Shown here: piece by piece, positions 26,771-33,833 of the stretch
Numbering within the stretch: the first letter of the stretch is position 1
Layout: the number at the start of each line of letters is the position of its first letter
Assembly: GCF_021379005.1 (NCBI RefSeq)
Contig: NZ_CP075171.1
Span: 682,001 to 746,000, forward strand
Direction of reading: 5' to 3'
Length of the DNA: 64,000 bases
From: Leptodesmis sichuanensis A121
GTDB lineage: Bacteria; Cyanobacteriota; Cyanobacteriia; Leptolyngbyales; Leptolyngbyaceae
Translations under genes and position numbers: made by a program
Notes under the pieces: model-generated
Databases searched by the model: none
Told to the model about the DNA's origin: nothing
Seen by the model: only the letters and a program-made list of their open reading frames with translations

Positions 26771-28258
26771 TAGTTTAGCTCTTAGACGGGAAGCCCCGCG
26801 CTCTACCCGCTAGGGTGAGCGTCGGGATGAGAGGCGCGTGAGTTGAGGGTGCGTTCTCCGAACAATGCCAAAGGCGAGAGAGGAGAGCAGCGCCCGAAGG
26901 AACACACAGTATCCAGCAACCTAGGGAGAGCGCTAAACCTCCCTAAAGCAGTTAAAATGTACTGATGCTGACATTGACCTATCGCTATCGCATTTATCCA
27001 GACTTGCCGCAAGAACTCCAGATGATTGCATGGTTGGAGACTTGCCGCAAGGTCTATAACTATGCGGTGCGAGAGCGAAAAGACTGGATTAACAGTCGGA
27101 AATGCTCGGTTAATGCCTGCTCTCTCCAGTCGGAGTCCATCATCCCAGCAGACGCGCCCTATCCTGACTACTACAAGCAGAAAAAGGCGTTGACTGAAGC
27201 CAAGAAAATGAATCCAGCGTTGAAAGCGGTTCATTCCCAAGTACTTCAAGATGTCATTGGCAGAGTGGATGCTGCCTTTGCCGCGATGAAACAACGAGGG
27301 TACGGCTTCCCCCGATTCAAGAAGTCTGGGCAGTTCAAATCGTTCTTGTTTCCTCAAATCGACAACGATGCGATTGTTGGAAATGAAATCAAACTGCCCA
27401 AGATTGGCCAGATTACGATTAACCTGCATCGACAAATACCAAGCGGATTCAAACTGAAGACCGCTCGGATAATTCGCAAAGCCTCGGGATGGTACATATC
27501 CATTACTGTGCAGATGGATGTCAGTATTGCTGATTCCACCCCGCAAGGCCATGCACTGGGAATTGATGTCGGACTGGAGTACTTTCTGTCTACTTCTGAT
27601 GGCGAACAGGTGAAGCGACCCCGCTTTTTCAATCAACTGCACCGCAAGCTGGAATTGCTGCAACGCAGACTGAAGAACAAGCAAAAAGGGTCGAACAACC
27701 GTCGCAAACTGAATCAGAAGATTGGCCGATTGCATGAACGCATCAGTGAATGTAGACGCGACTTTCACTTTCAACTGGCGCATCATCTCTGCGATAACGC
27801 TGGGATGCTGTTTGTCGAAGACCTCGACTTTCGCATCATGGCAAAAGGGATGCTGGGTAAGCATATTCTTGATGCCGGACTGGGGCAATTTGTGAATCAA
27901 ATCCTCCCCTGGGTGTGCTGGAAGCGAGATGTCTACTATGGCAAGGTTAACCCGAACAGCACCAGCCAGGAATGCCCTGACTGTGGTGCTGTCGTCAAAA
28001 AGGATTTGAGGGTTCGGGTTCATCATTGTCCTGAGTGTGGGTCAACCAAGCCTAGAGATGTTGCCAGTGGTCAGGTGATACGGAATCGTGGTCTTTCTGC
28101 GGTGGGACGCATCGTGGATGAAATTGCCTGTGGACGGGTTCTGTCGGGGGCATTGCCTAGACAAGACCGGGTGAAGCAGGAATCTCTCAGGAGCGATCTT
28201 GAGCAGCCCGCGCTGTATGCGTAGCATCAGCGTCGGGAGTACGTCACATTGGCTTACT
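26771..28258 (+). mobile_element. IS200/IS605-type element carrying only tnpB
   Basis: The element lies between the two halves of an inverted repeat (26754-26770 and 28259-28275), so the ends given are approximate. Subterminal hairpins are present at both ends. The left one, 26795-26826, pairs CGCTC.ACCC with GGGT.GAGCG and closes with CCC/GGG. The right one, 28207-28237, pairs CCCG.CGCTG with CAGCG.CGGG and contains the tnpB stop codon. There is no tnpA (Y1 transposase) gene. In this family the right end usually doubles as the 3' end of the TnpB guide RNA. Confidence 0.75.
26965..28224 (+). CDS. tnpB: RNA-guided endonuclease TnpB (IS605 OrfB)
   Basis: A 419-residue TnpB, the RuvC-type nuclease of IS200/IS605 elements and ancestor of Cas12. 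It cuts DNA guided by an RNA from the element's right end. The N-terminal WED/REC region begins LTYRYRIYPDLPQELQM. The RuvC triad appears intact: Asp201 (LGIDVGLEYF), Glu285 (LFVEDLDF) and Asp365 (KPRDVASGQ). A zinc ribbon has CPDC at 337-340 and CPEC at 355-358. The C-terminus extends about 50 residues past the last catalytic Asp. Expression of an active protein is plausible, but mobility would need TnpA from elsewhere. Confidence 0.92.
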   Translation: MLTLTYRYRIYPDLPQELQMIAWLETCRKVYNYAVRERKDWINSRKCSVNACSLQSESIIPADAPYPDYYKQKKALTEAKKMNPALKAVHSQVLQDVIGRVDAAFAAMKQRGYGFPRFKKSGQFKSFLFPQIDNDAIVGNEIKLPKIGQITINLHRQIPSGFKLKTARIIRKASGWYISITVQMDVSIADSTPQGHALGIDVGLEYFLSTSDGEQVKRPRFFNQLHRKLELLQRRLKNKQKGSNNRRKLNQKIGRLHERISECRRDFHFQLAHHLCDNAGMLFVEDLDFRIMAKGMLGKHILDAGLGQFVNQILPWVCWKRDVYYGKVNPNSTSQECPDCGAVVKKDLRVRVHHCPECGSTKPRDVASGQVIRNRGLSAVGRIVDEIACGRVLSGALPRQDRVKQESLRSDLEQPALYA

Positions 28259-28285
28259 GGAAAACCGGGTATTTGAAAAAAACTT

Positions 28286-28831
28286 CTAAGGTTTAATGGG
28301 AGTTTTCGGTTCTTGCTTTGGTGCTGCAGGGGACGCTTGTTTCTGAGCTTTGGAATCCGATCCTGAAGGGCTGGATTTTTTATCTCCTGCCTTGGTTGGA
28401 TTGGGTGTAGATGGGGTTGGGGGAGCCGGAATCTTGAGTTCAGGAGTGGTTTCTACCCGATCGCCAGCAATTTCTTCCTCTTCCTCCTCCGGATACCGGA
28501 CATTATCCAGATCAATATCCAGAACTGTCATCGCCAGGCCCGCCTTGGGTGAATTATCGCTGCTGGAGATGTAAGGATTTGCATCCAGGGATCCCGTGCA
28601 GATGATCAAAGAGCCTTTTTTCAGATAAGGAAGTCTGCGCCAAGCATTGGAACCTTCCCAGATAGTGAGTGCCACAGTAAATGCATCTTCTCGATTGCGG
28701 GGTTTACGTACATAAATCGTGGCTTTTGCAACCTTGGCCTTTTCACCGCTCTTTAGGTCAACGGTCTTAATTTCTGCATCTGCCGCCAAATGTCCACTAA
28801 CAATCCATTTATTTAATCCAACGCTAGACAT
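28286..28831 (-). CDS. ssb: Single-stranded DNA-binding (OB-fold) protein, Ssb family
   Basis: A 181-residue protein with an Ssb-like OB fold in residues about 1-115 (LNKWIVSGHLAADAEIKTV, ATIYVRKPRN, VALTIWEGSNAWRRLPYLKKGSLIICTGSL). A Glu-rich stretch follows (YPEEEEEEIAGD) and then a Pro/Lys/Ser-rich tail ending EPKTPIKP. Canonical bacterial SSB ends in an acidic DDDIPF-type tip that recruits repair proteins, and that tip is absent here. This may be a secondary SSB of cyanobacteria and not the main replication protein. The TnpB element has split the inverted repeat that lies just downstream of this gene. Confidence 0.8.
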   Translation of the reverse strand: MSSVGLNKWIVSGHLAADAEIKTVDLKSGEKAKVAKATIYVRKPRNREDAFTVALTIWEGSNAWRRLPYLKKGSLIICTGSLDANPYISSSDNSPKAGLAMTVLDIDLDNVRYPEEEEEEIAGDRVETTPELKIPAPPTPSTPNPTKAGDKKSSPSGSDSKAQKQASPAAPKQEPKTPIKP

Positions 28832-28975
28832 GAGTAGGGTAGGTTCCTGACGAGATTATTTTTTGTAGGATTCCCATCCTGGAAAGGATCTAACAGGGGA
28901 ATTTACTCGGTAGTTTTCATTTCTTCCAGGGCACCTTAAAAGGCATCAGTCTTTGAAATTCAGGGTGCCTGCACA

Positions 28976-29533
28976 GTGAAGAAAGCAATTGGTCGCCGTG
29001 GGCTTTGGGGAACGTCACACAAACTCACTCGATCGCAGGGATTTACCTTGCTGGAAATCGCCATTGTTATTGTCCTCACCGGAATTCTGTTTACGATCGC
29101 TGCAGCAAGTTGGAGCGTCTTTCTCAACATTTATCGGCTGAATACGGCTCAGGAACAAGTTTTTCTGGCTATGCGAACCGCTCAAACAAGTGCCAAACAG
29201 CAGCATTTATCCTGGCAGGCGGATTTCCGTCAAGTCAACCAAATGGTGCAGTGGGCGATCCATCCTGATGGAAGCACTTCCCCTGAGGCTCAATGGCATA
29301 GTCTGGATCCCAATGTTCGCTTAGATCCTGAAACTACACTGCGAAAAACTGGCAACGTTTGGCGAATTGAGTTTAACCAGTTAGGGCGGGTCAATGGGCA
29401 ACTGGGGCGCATTACCCTATCTGGAAAACAAGGAGGAAGAGTCAAACGTTGTGTAATTGTCTCCACTTTATTAGGAACCTTACGGAAGGGAGCAAATCAG
29501 GCCACTCCCAAGGACGGCAAATATTGTTATTAA
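28976..29533 (+). CDS. Type IV pilin-like / pseudopilin protein (GspH type)
   Basis: A 185-residue protein with a class III signal: a 22-residue basic leader ending Ser-Gln-Gly, then FTLLEIAIVIVLTGILFTIA, with Glu at position 5 of the mature protein. A prepilin peptidase would cleave after Gly22. The rest has a GspH-like pseudopilin outline (AQEQVFLAMRTAQTSAKQQH followed by beta-strand segments). Such proteins are minor pilins or pseudopilins at the inner membrane. The start is GTG at 28976. The stop TAA is the first three bases of a family A palindrome, so the insertion may have trimmed or created the C-terminus. Confidence 0.82.
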   Translation: MKKAIGRRGLWGTSHKLTRSQGFTLLEIAIVIVLTGILFTIAAASWSVFLNIYRLNTAQEQVFLAMRTAQTSAKQQHLSWQADFRQVNQMVQWAIHPDGSTSPEAQWHSLDPNVRLDPETTLRKTGNVWRIEFNQLGRVNGQLGRITLSGKQGGRVKRCVIVSTLLGTLRKGANQATPKDGKYCY

Positions 29534-29603
29534 ACCTTGTCCAAGTCCAGAGCCGTGGTTTCTCTGATCGGAAAACGACCGTTCTCTAGCTAGACTTGGT
29601 TTA
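29531..29603 (+). repeat. Palindromic dispersed repeat, family A, copy 4
   Basis: TAAACCTTGTCCAAGTCCAG...CTAGACTTGGTTTA, 73 bp. Its first three bases are the stop codon of the pilin-like gene, and it ends 12 bp before the convergent regulator stop. It may serve as a bidirectional transcript end. Confidence 0.85.
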
Positions 29604-29614
29604 ACCGCTTTTCT

Positions 29615-30097
29615 CTAACTCTCCTCATACTTAAAGTTGGCTTTTTCCGCCACTAAGGTTAAATATTTGGCACTGGCCTTAGTGGGAACATATACCCCCT
29701 TCTCCCACTCGCTCACCGTCTGTTGCCGAACGCCTAATTCCCTGGCCATTGCAGACTGGGTCAGGCCCATGTGCAGTCGCAAGGCACGAATCAATTCACC
29801 ATTCCATTGCACTACGTCATCCACACGCCGAACTTTGTAAACTTCGGGGGGCTTATGAAAAGTCACTTGCTCCCTGGCTAAATCTAGTTCTTTCACCAGA
29901 TAACCTGCTCCCATCCAGGCTGTCGCTTGTAAAGCTCCTTTACTACGGTTACTCCACCAGGCTCGCTGGGTACGGGCAGAAGCGGGTAGGGGAATTCCCA
30001 TGACAGCCTCAATTTCATCAAAGGTCAGGGTTACTTGGGTGCGATCGCTCCCCTGTAAAAAGGTTTGTAAGGGCTGGTACTTGCTTCCTCCTTTCAT
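29615..30097 (-). CDS. DUF7662-like domain fused to XRE helix-turn-helix regulator
   Basis: A 160-residue protein. The first about 85 residues (KYQPLQTFLQGSD, VTLTFDEIEAVMGIPLPASA, WWSNRSKGALQATAWMGAGY) match the domain I know as DUF7662. Residues about 105-160 form an XRE-family helix-turn-helix: IRALRLHMGLTQSAMARELG, then VRQQTVSEWEKGVYVP. It is therefore a probable DNA-binding regulator with an unusual partner domain. The ATG at 30097 (MKGGSKYQPL) is preferred to the longer frame to 30175, whose extra residues look random. It is convergent with the pilin-like gene. The target is unknown. Confidence 0.72.
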   Translation of the reverse strand: MKGGSKYQPLQTFLQGSDRTQVTLTFDEIEAVMGIPLPASARTQRAWWSNRSKGALQATAWMGAGYLVKELDLAREQVTFHKPPEVYKVRRVDDVVQWNGELIRALRLHMGLTQSAMARELGVRQQTVSEWEKGVYVPTKASAKYLTLVAEKANFKYEES

Positions 30098-30320
30098 CAG
30101 TGGTAGGCACCCCCCATTACACCAAAGACGAAGCTTGAGATATCTGTAAAAAGCCAGAACCAGCACCGTCGCCAAGCCAAAATTACAACTCCAAAATCCC
30201 TCATCCTCATATATTATTCTGGCTCATATATGATTCTGGCGAGATCCGTTCATAATTTTCCTTAGACGGTTGGAAAAGTACCTTGCTACCCTAAGTAAGG
30301 GCGAATATGGGTGAAAGAAT

Positions 30321-31007
30321 ATGGCGATCGCATCCCATCCGGACATAGACCTTGCTCCCTTTATTGACCATGCGCTGTTGGTGCCCACGGCCACTCCCGA
30401 ACAGGTAGAACGTTGGTGTGAAGAAGCCGATCGCTTCAACTTTGCCGCTGTTTGTGTTCATCCTACCTATGTGCGACTGGCCGCTAATTTATTGCACAAT
30501 AAATCACCCAGAGTCTGTACTGTGATTAGCTTTCCCTATGGAGCCACAACCTCTGCGGTGAAACTTTACGAAGCGGGGGAGGCAGTAGAAAATGGGGCCA
30601 CCGAACTGGATGTCGTGATTAACATTGGTTGGCTCAAAGCAGGCAAAACCAACGAAGTGCATCGAGAAATTGCCGAAATTCGAGAAGCAACCGGGCAAAC
30701 CATTAAAGCCATTTTGGAAATGGCTCTATTAACTCCGGATGAGAAAAAGTTAGCGGCTGAACTGTGTATGGATGCTGGAGCCGCCTTTCTAAAAACCAGT
30801 ACAGGGCTATACAGCGGCGCGACGGTAGCAGATGTGCGGTTACTCAAAGAACTGACTCAAGACCGAGTGGGCATTAAAGCCTCCGGCGGAATTCGCACAG
30901 CAGAACAAGCCTTAGAGTTAATCATTGCTGGGGCTACCCGCATTGGCACCTCCCGTGGGCCAGAACTGGTGCGGCAGCGAGAAACAATGGAAGTGAAGGA
31001 GGTTTAA
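30321..31007 (+). CDS. deoC: Deoxyribose-phosphate aldolase
   Basis: A 228-residue class I aldolase that splits 2-deoxyribose-5-phosphate to acetaldehyde and glyceraldehyde-3-phosphate in deoxynucleoside catabolism. The Schiff-base Lys158 lies in [13 protein letters not shown]. Asp97 in [14 protein letters not shown] and the [15 protein letters not shown] segment complete the active site. Length is normal. recO follows 77 bp downstream on the same strand after an A/T-rich repeat. The ATG at 30321 fits the usual family start. Confidence 0.95.
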   Translation: MAIASHPDIDLAPFIDHALLVPTATPEQVERWCEEADRFNFAAVCVHPTYVRLAANLLHNKSPRVCTVISFPYGATTSAVKLYEAGEAVENGATELDVVINIGWLKAGKTNEVHREIAEIREATGQTIKAILEMALLTPDEKKLAAELCMDAGAAFLKTSTGLYSGATVADVRLLKELTQDRVGIKASGGIRTAEQALELIIAGATRIGTSRGPELVRQRETMEVKEV

Positions 31008-31043
31008 AGGGCAAACTGCGCTGGCTTTACCTCCTTAATCTGG

Positions 31044-31080
31044 TTAACTCATAACTTAAAACTCATAACTCATAACTATT
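31044..31080 (+). repeat. Short tandem repeat (ACTCATA/ACTTAAA type) before recO
   Basis: TAACTCATAACTTAAAACTC followed by ATAACTCATAACTATTT is a run of degenerate heptamers ending only 4 bases before the recO start. It leaves no Shine-Dalgarno sequence in front of recO. Confidence 0.5.
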
Positions 31081-31084
31081 TTTG

Positions 31085-32062
31085 ATGAGCCGTACTTACC
31101 GCGCCACTGGAATTAATCTCAAAAGTATGCCGTTTGGTGAGGCCGATCGCTTGCTGACAATTCTGACACGGGAGTATGGGTTGATCCAGGCGATCGCGAT
31201 GGGAGCACGCAAACATAACTCCAGTCTGGCGGGACGGAGTGGGCTGTTTGTGGTGAATGATTTGCTGCTGGTGAAGGGGCGATCGCTGGATAAAGTGACT
31301 CAGGCAGAAACCCTGGAGTCTTACCCCAAGCTAGGTCAGAGTTTGCAGAAACTGACGGTCAGCCAATACCTGGCAGAACTTTGTTTATGTCAGGCACTCA
31401 GTGACCAGCCCCAGGAAGAATTGTTTGTTGCCTTAAATCAACAGTTGCAGCAACTGGAACAGGCCGCTGCCGGTGAAGTTTTGCCCTGCTTTCTGTATGC
31501 CTTTGTGCAACTCCTGAGCCTGGGCGGAGTGGTGCCCCAGGTCGATCGCTGCTGTGTCACAGGACAACCGCTGCACCCCGATCTGACCGATCCCAATTGG
31601 CGTTCCGGGTTCAGTGTGGCCGCAGGTGGAGTGGTAACGTTGGCAGCTTTGCAACAGTTACGCGATATCCCTCAGCCTATTCCGGCCCGATCTCGTTCCC
31701 ATGCCCATTCATCTACCAGCCCTGATGCGTCTTCTTCCAGTCGCCGTATCGCTGCTGAGACTAGATCTCAGAGATCGACTGCTTATAGTTCGCGATCGCC
31801 CCATTTGAACCGGGAACTGGAAGCGATCGAATTAACCCTGCTGCAAACTCTGATTCAGGCGTTACCATCTAGTCCAATTGAACCTGAACCCTCACCTTTG
31901 GACTTTGCCCAACTGGCCACCTTTAATGAACTTTGGTTTTCGATTGAACGACTGTTGCGCCAGTATGCACAGTATCATTTTGATCGACCCATTCGCTCGG
32001 CTGCCTTGATGGATGCCTGCTTTTTGAACTCGTCCGTCTCTTCCCAGTCGCCTGAGCCATGA
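31085..32062 (+). CDS. recO: DNA repair protein RecO
   Basis: A 325-residue recombination mediator that helps load RecA on single-stranded DNA with RecF and RecR. The N-terminal OB fold (TYRATGINLKSMPFGEADRL, LTILTREYGLIQAIAMGARK) and the following helical domain (QYLAELCLCQALSD) are clear. Near residues 200-245 a Ser/Arg/His-rich low-complexity insert (SRSHAHSSTSPDASSSSRR) interrupts the C-terminal region, longer than in typical RecO. The stop overlaps the start of the MFS gene as ATGA, so the two are translationally coupled. The ATG at 31085 is used; a TTG lies just before it. Confidence 0.9.
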   Translation: MSRTYRATGINLKSMPFGEADRLLTILTREYGLIQAIAMGARKHNSSLAGRSGLFVVNDLLLVKGRSLDKVTQAETLESYPKLGQSLQKLTVSQYLAELCLCQALSDQPQEELFVALNQQLQQLEQAAAGEVLPCFLYAFVQLLSLGGVVPQVDRCCVTGQPLHPDLTDPNWRSGFSVAAGGVVTLAALQQLRDIPQPIPARSRSHAHSSTSPDASSSSRRIAAETRSQRSTAYSSRSPHLNRELEAIELTLLQTLIQALPSSPIEPEPSPLDFAQLATFNELWFSIERLLRQYAQYHFDRPIRSAALMDACFLNSSVSSQSPEP

Positions 32063-33774
32063 TGCAATTGCCAAAACCTGATTTAGAATCCCTGTTGATG
32101 CTGTCCTGTGATGCCGCAGATGCAGACCGTGAATTGAGCGATCGCGCCTCTACTTCAGCCACTCCCAATGCGGATTCCAACGCTCCACAAACTTTGTTAC
32201 AATCCGCAGCAGATCAAATAACTGATTTAAAATCACCCTTGCTCGAAAAACCAGTACTGGCTCAGGACAGTTTTGGTGGTGAGGATAAGGAGAATAAGCT
32301 GCCCATGTTTCGCTCCGAAGAGGACGCTTTTGAAGTCGTCACAGATTTTTCAAATCAGGATCTGGCATCTCAACGGCCCGCTTTCTTAGTCGGCACTGAA
32401 GCGGATCAGATGAAGGAGTTCAGTAGCTCAGATCTGGAGAGTGGCAATACCGGCTTGGAATTAGAACAGGGTTTTTTACCAGTCTTAAAAAATCGCAACT
32501 TTCTCACCCTCTGGAGTGGGCAGGTTTTCTCCCAACTGGCAGACAAGGTTTATCTGGTATTGATGATTGCCCTGATCGCCACTCGGTTTCAATCCGAAGA
32601 TCAGACCATCAGCGGCTGGGTATCCTCCATCATGATTGCCTTCACCATTCCAGCCGTGTTGTTTGGTTCGATTGCCGGAGCTTATGTCGATCGCTGGCCG
32701 AAAAAAGCCATTCTGGTTGCCACCAATCTACTGCGGGGAGGTTTAGTCCTGTCCCTGCCCTTCCTGTTCTGGCTGACAAAGGGATGGGGGCCGGTAGCGG
32801 GCTTACCGATCGGCTTTGGCATCTTGTTAGGAATCACCTTCCTGGTTTCGACCCTGACCCAGTTTTTTGCCCCTGCTGAACAGTCGGCCATCCCCCTGAT
32901 AGTAGAGCGGCGACATTTGCTTTCCGCTAATTCCCTGTATACCACTACGATGATGGCCTCGGTCATTATTGGGTTTGCGGTGGGAGAACCCCTACTGGCG
33001 ATCGCTGATGCCATCACGGCAAATCTGGGCTGGACTGCGGTAGGACTGGGGAAAGAACTGGTGGTGGGGGGCGGCTACGGCATTGCCGGATTGATCCTGA
33101 TCTTGCTAAATATTTCCGAAAAGAACCGCTTTTCAGCCAATGGAGTTCCCAATGGGGCAGGGGCGATCGAGCAGCCCCATGTGTTTGCTGATATTCGCGA
33201 CGGTATCCGCTATCTGGGTCAGCAGCATCGAGTTCGCAGCGCTATGATTCAACTGGTGCTGCTGTTTTCTGTCTTTGCGGCTCTGGCGGTGCTTTCAGTG
33301 CGACTAGCAGAAGTGATTCCCGAAATCAAAGCGTCCCAATTTGGCTTCTTACTGGCAGCAGGCGGTGTGGGTATGGCGATCGGCGCGACGTTTGTGGGGC
33401 AGTTTGGGCAGCGCTTCCCCCATTATCGTCTCAGTCTCTACGGCTCTCTGGGGATGGCGGCTGCGTTGCTGGGCCTGTCACTGTTCTCTGCACATCTGTG
33501 GCCTGCGCTGCTGTTAATCACGGGATTGGGAGCGTTTGCGGCGATCGTGGGGGTGCCGATGCAGACCACAATTCAGGAAGAAACCCCGGAAGAGATGCGG
33601 GGTAAGGTCTTCGGCCTGCAAAATAATGCCATCAATATCGCCTTGAGTCTTCCCCTGGCTCTGGCTGGAGTCGCCGAAACCTTGTTTGGGATTAAAGCCG
33701 TTTTTCTAGGATTGGCCGCACTCATGGTCGCTGGTGGCATCCTCACCTGGTATATCGCTACCAGGGATAAGTAG
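32059..33774 (+). CDS. MFS transporter with hydrophilic N-terminal extension
   Basis: A 571-residue inner-membrane protein. Residues about 1-140 are acidic and disordered-looking. From LKNRNFLTLWSGQVFSQLAD onward there are about 10-12 hydrophobic helices, with AYVDRWPKKAILVATNLLRG as the MFS loop 2-3 signature. It resembles the DHA3-like efflux group, but the substrate is unknown. The gene overlaps recO by 4 bases (ATGA). This recO-MFS order is one I recall from other cyanobacteria. It is convergent with the P-type ATPase. Confidence 0.85.
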   Translation: MMQLPKPDLESLLMLSCDAADADRELSDRASTSATPNADSNAPQTLLQSAADQITDLKSPLLEKPVLAQDSFGGEDKENKLPMFRSEEDAFEVVTDFSNQDLASQRPAFLVGTEADQMKEFSSSDLESGNTGLELEQGFLPVLKNRNFLTLWSGQVFSQLADKVYLVLMIALIATRFQSEDQTISGWVSSIMIAFTIPAVLFGSIAGAYVDRWPKKAILVATNLLRGGLVLSLPFLFWLTKGWGPVAGLPIGFGILLGITFLVSTLTQFFAPAEQSAIPLIVERRHLLSANSLYTTTMMASVIIGFAVGEPLLAIADAITANLGWTAVGLGKELVVGGGYGIAGLILILLNISEKNRFSANGVPNGAGAIEQPHVFADIRDGIRYLGQQHRVRSAMIQLVLLFSVFAALAVLSVRLAEVIPEIKASQFGFLLAAGGVGMAIGATFVGQFGQRFPHYRLSLYGSLGMAAALLGLSLFSAHLWPALLLITGLGAFAAIVGVPMQTTIQEETPEEMRGKVFGLQNNAINIALSLPLALAGVAETLFGIKAVFLGLAALMVAGGILTWYIATRDK

Positions 33775-33833
33775 GCTCATTTTGTAATCTGAGCTATCTT
33801 TTAGAACCCTCTGTCTTCACTAGGAGATTGCAG

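Noticed and set aside
26803-28026. 407-codon open frame antisense to tnpB
   Set aside because: It is the shadow of tnpB on the other strand. The tnpB frame has an intact RuvC triad and zinc ribbon, while the antisense product has no recognisable domain.
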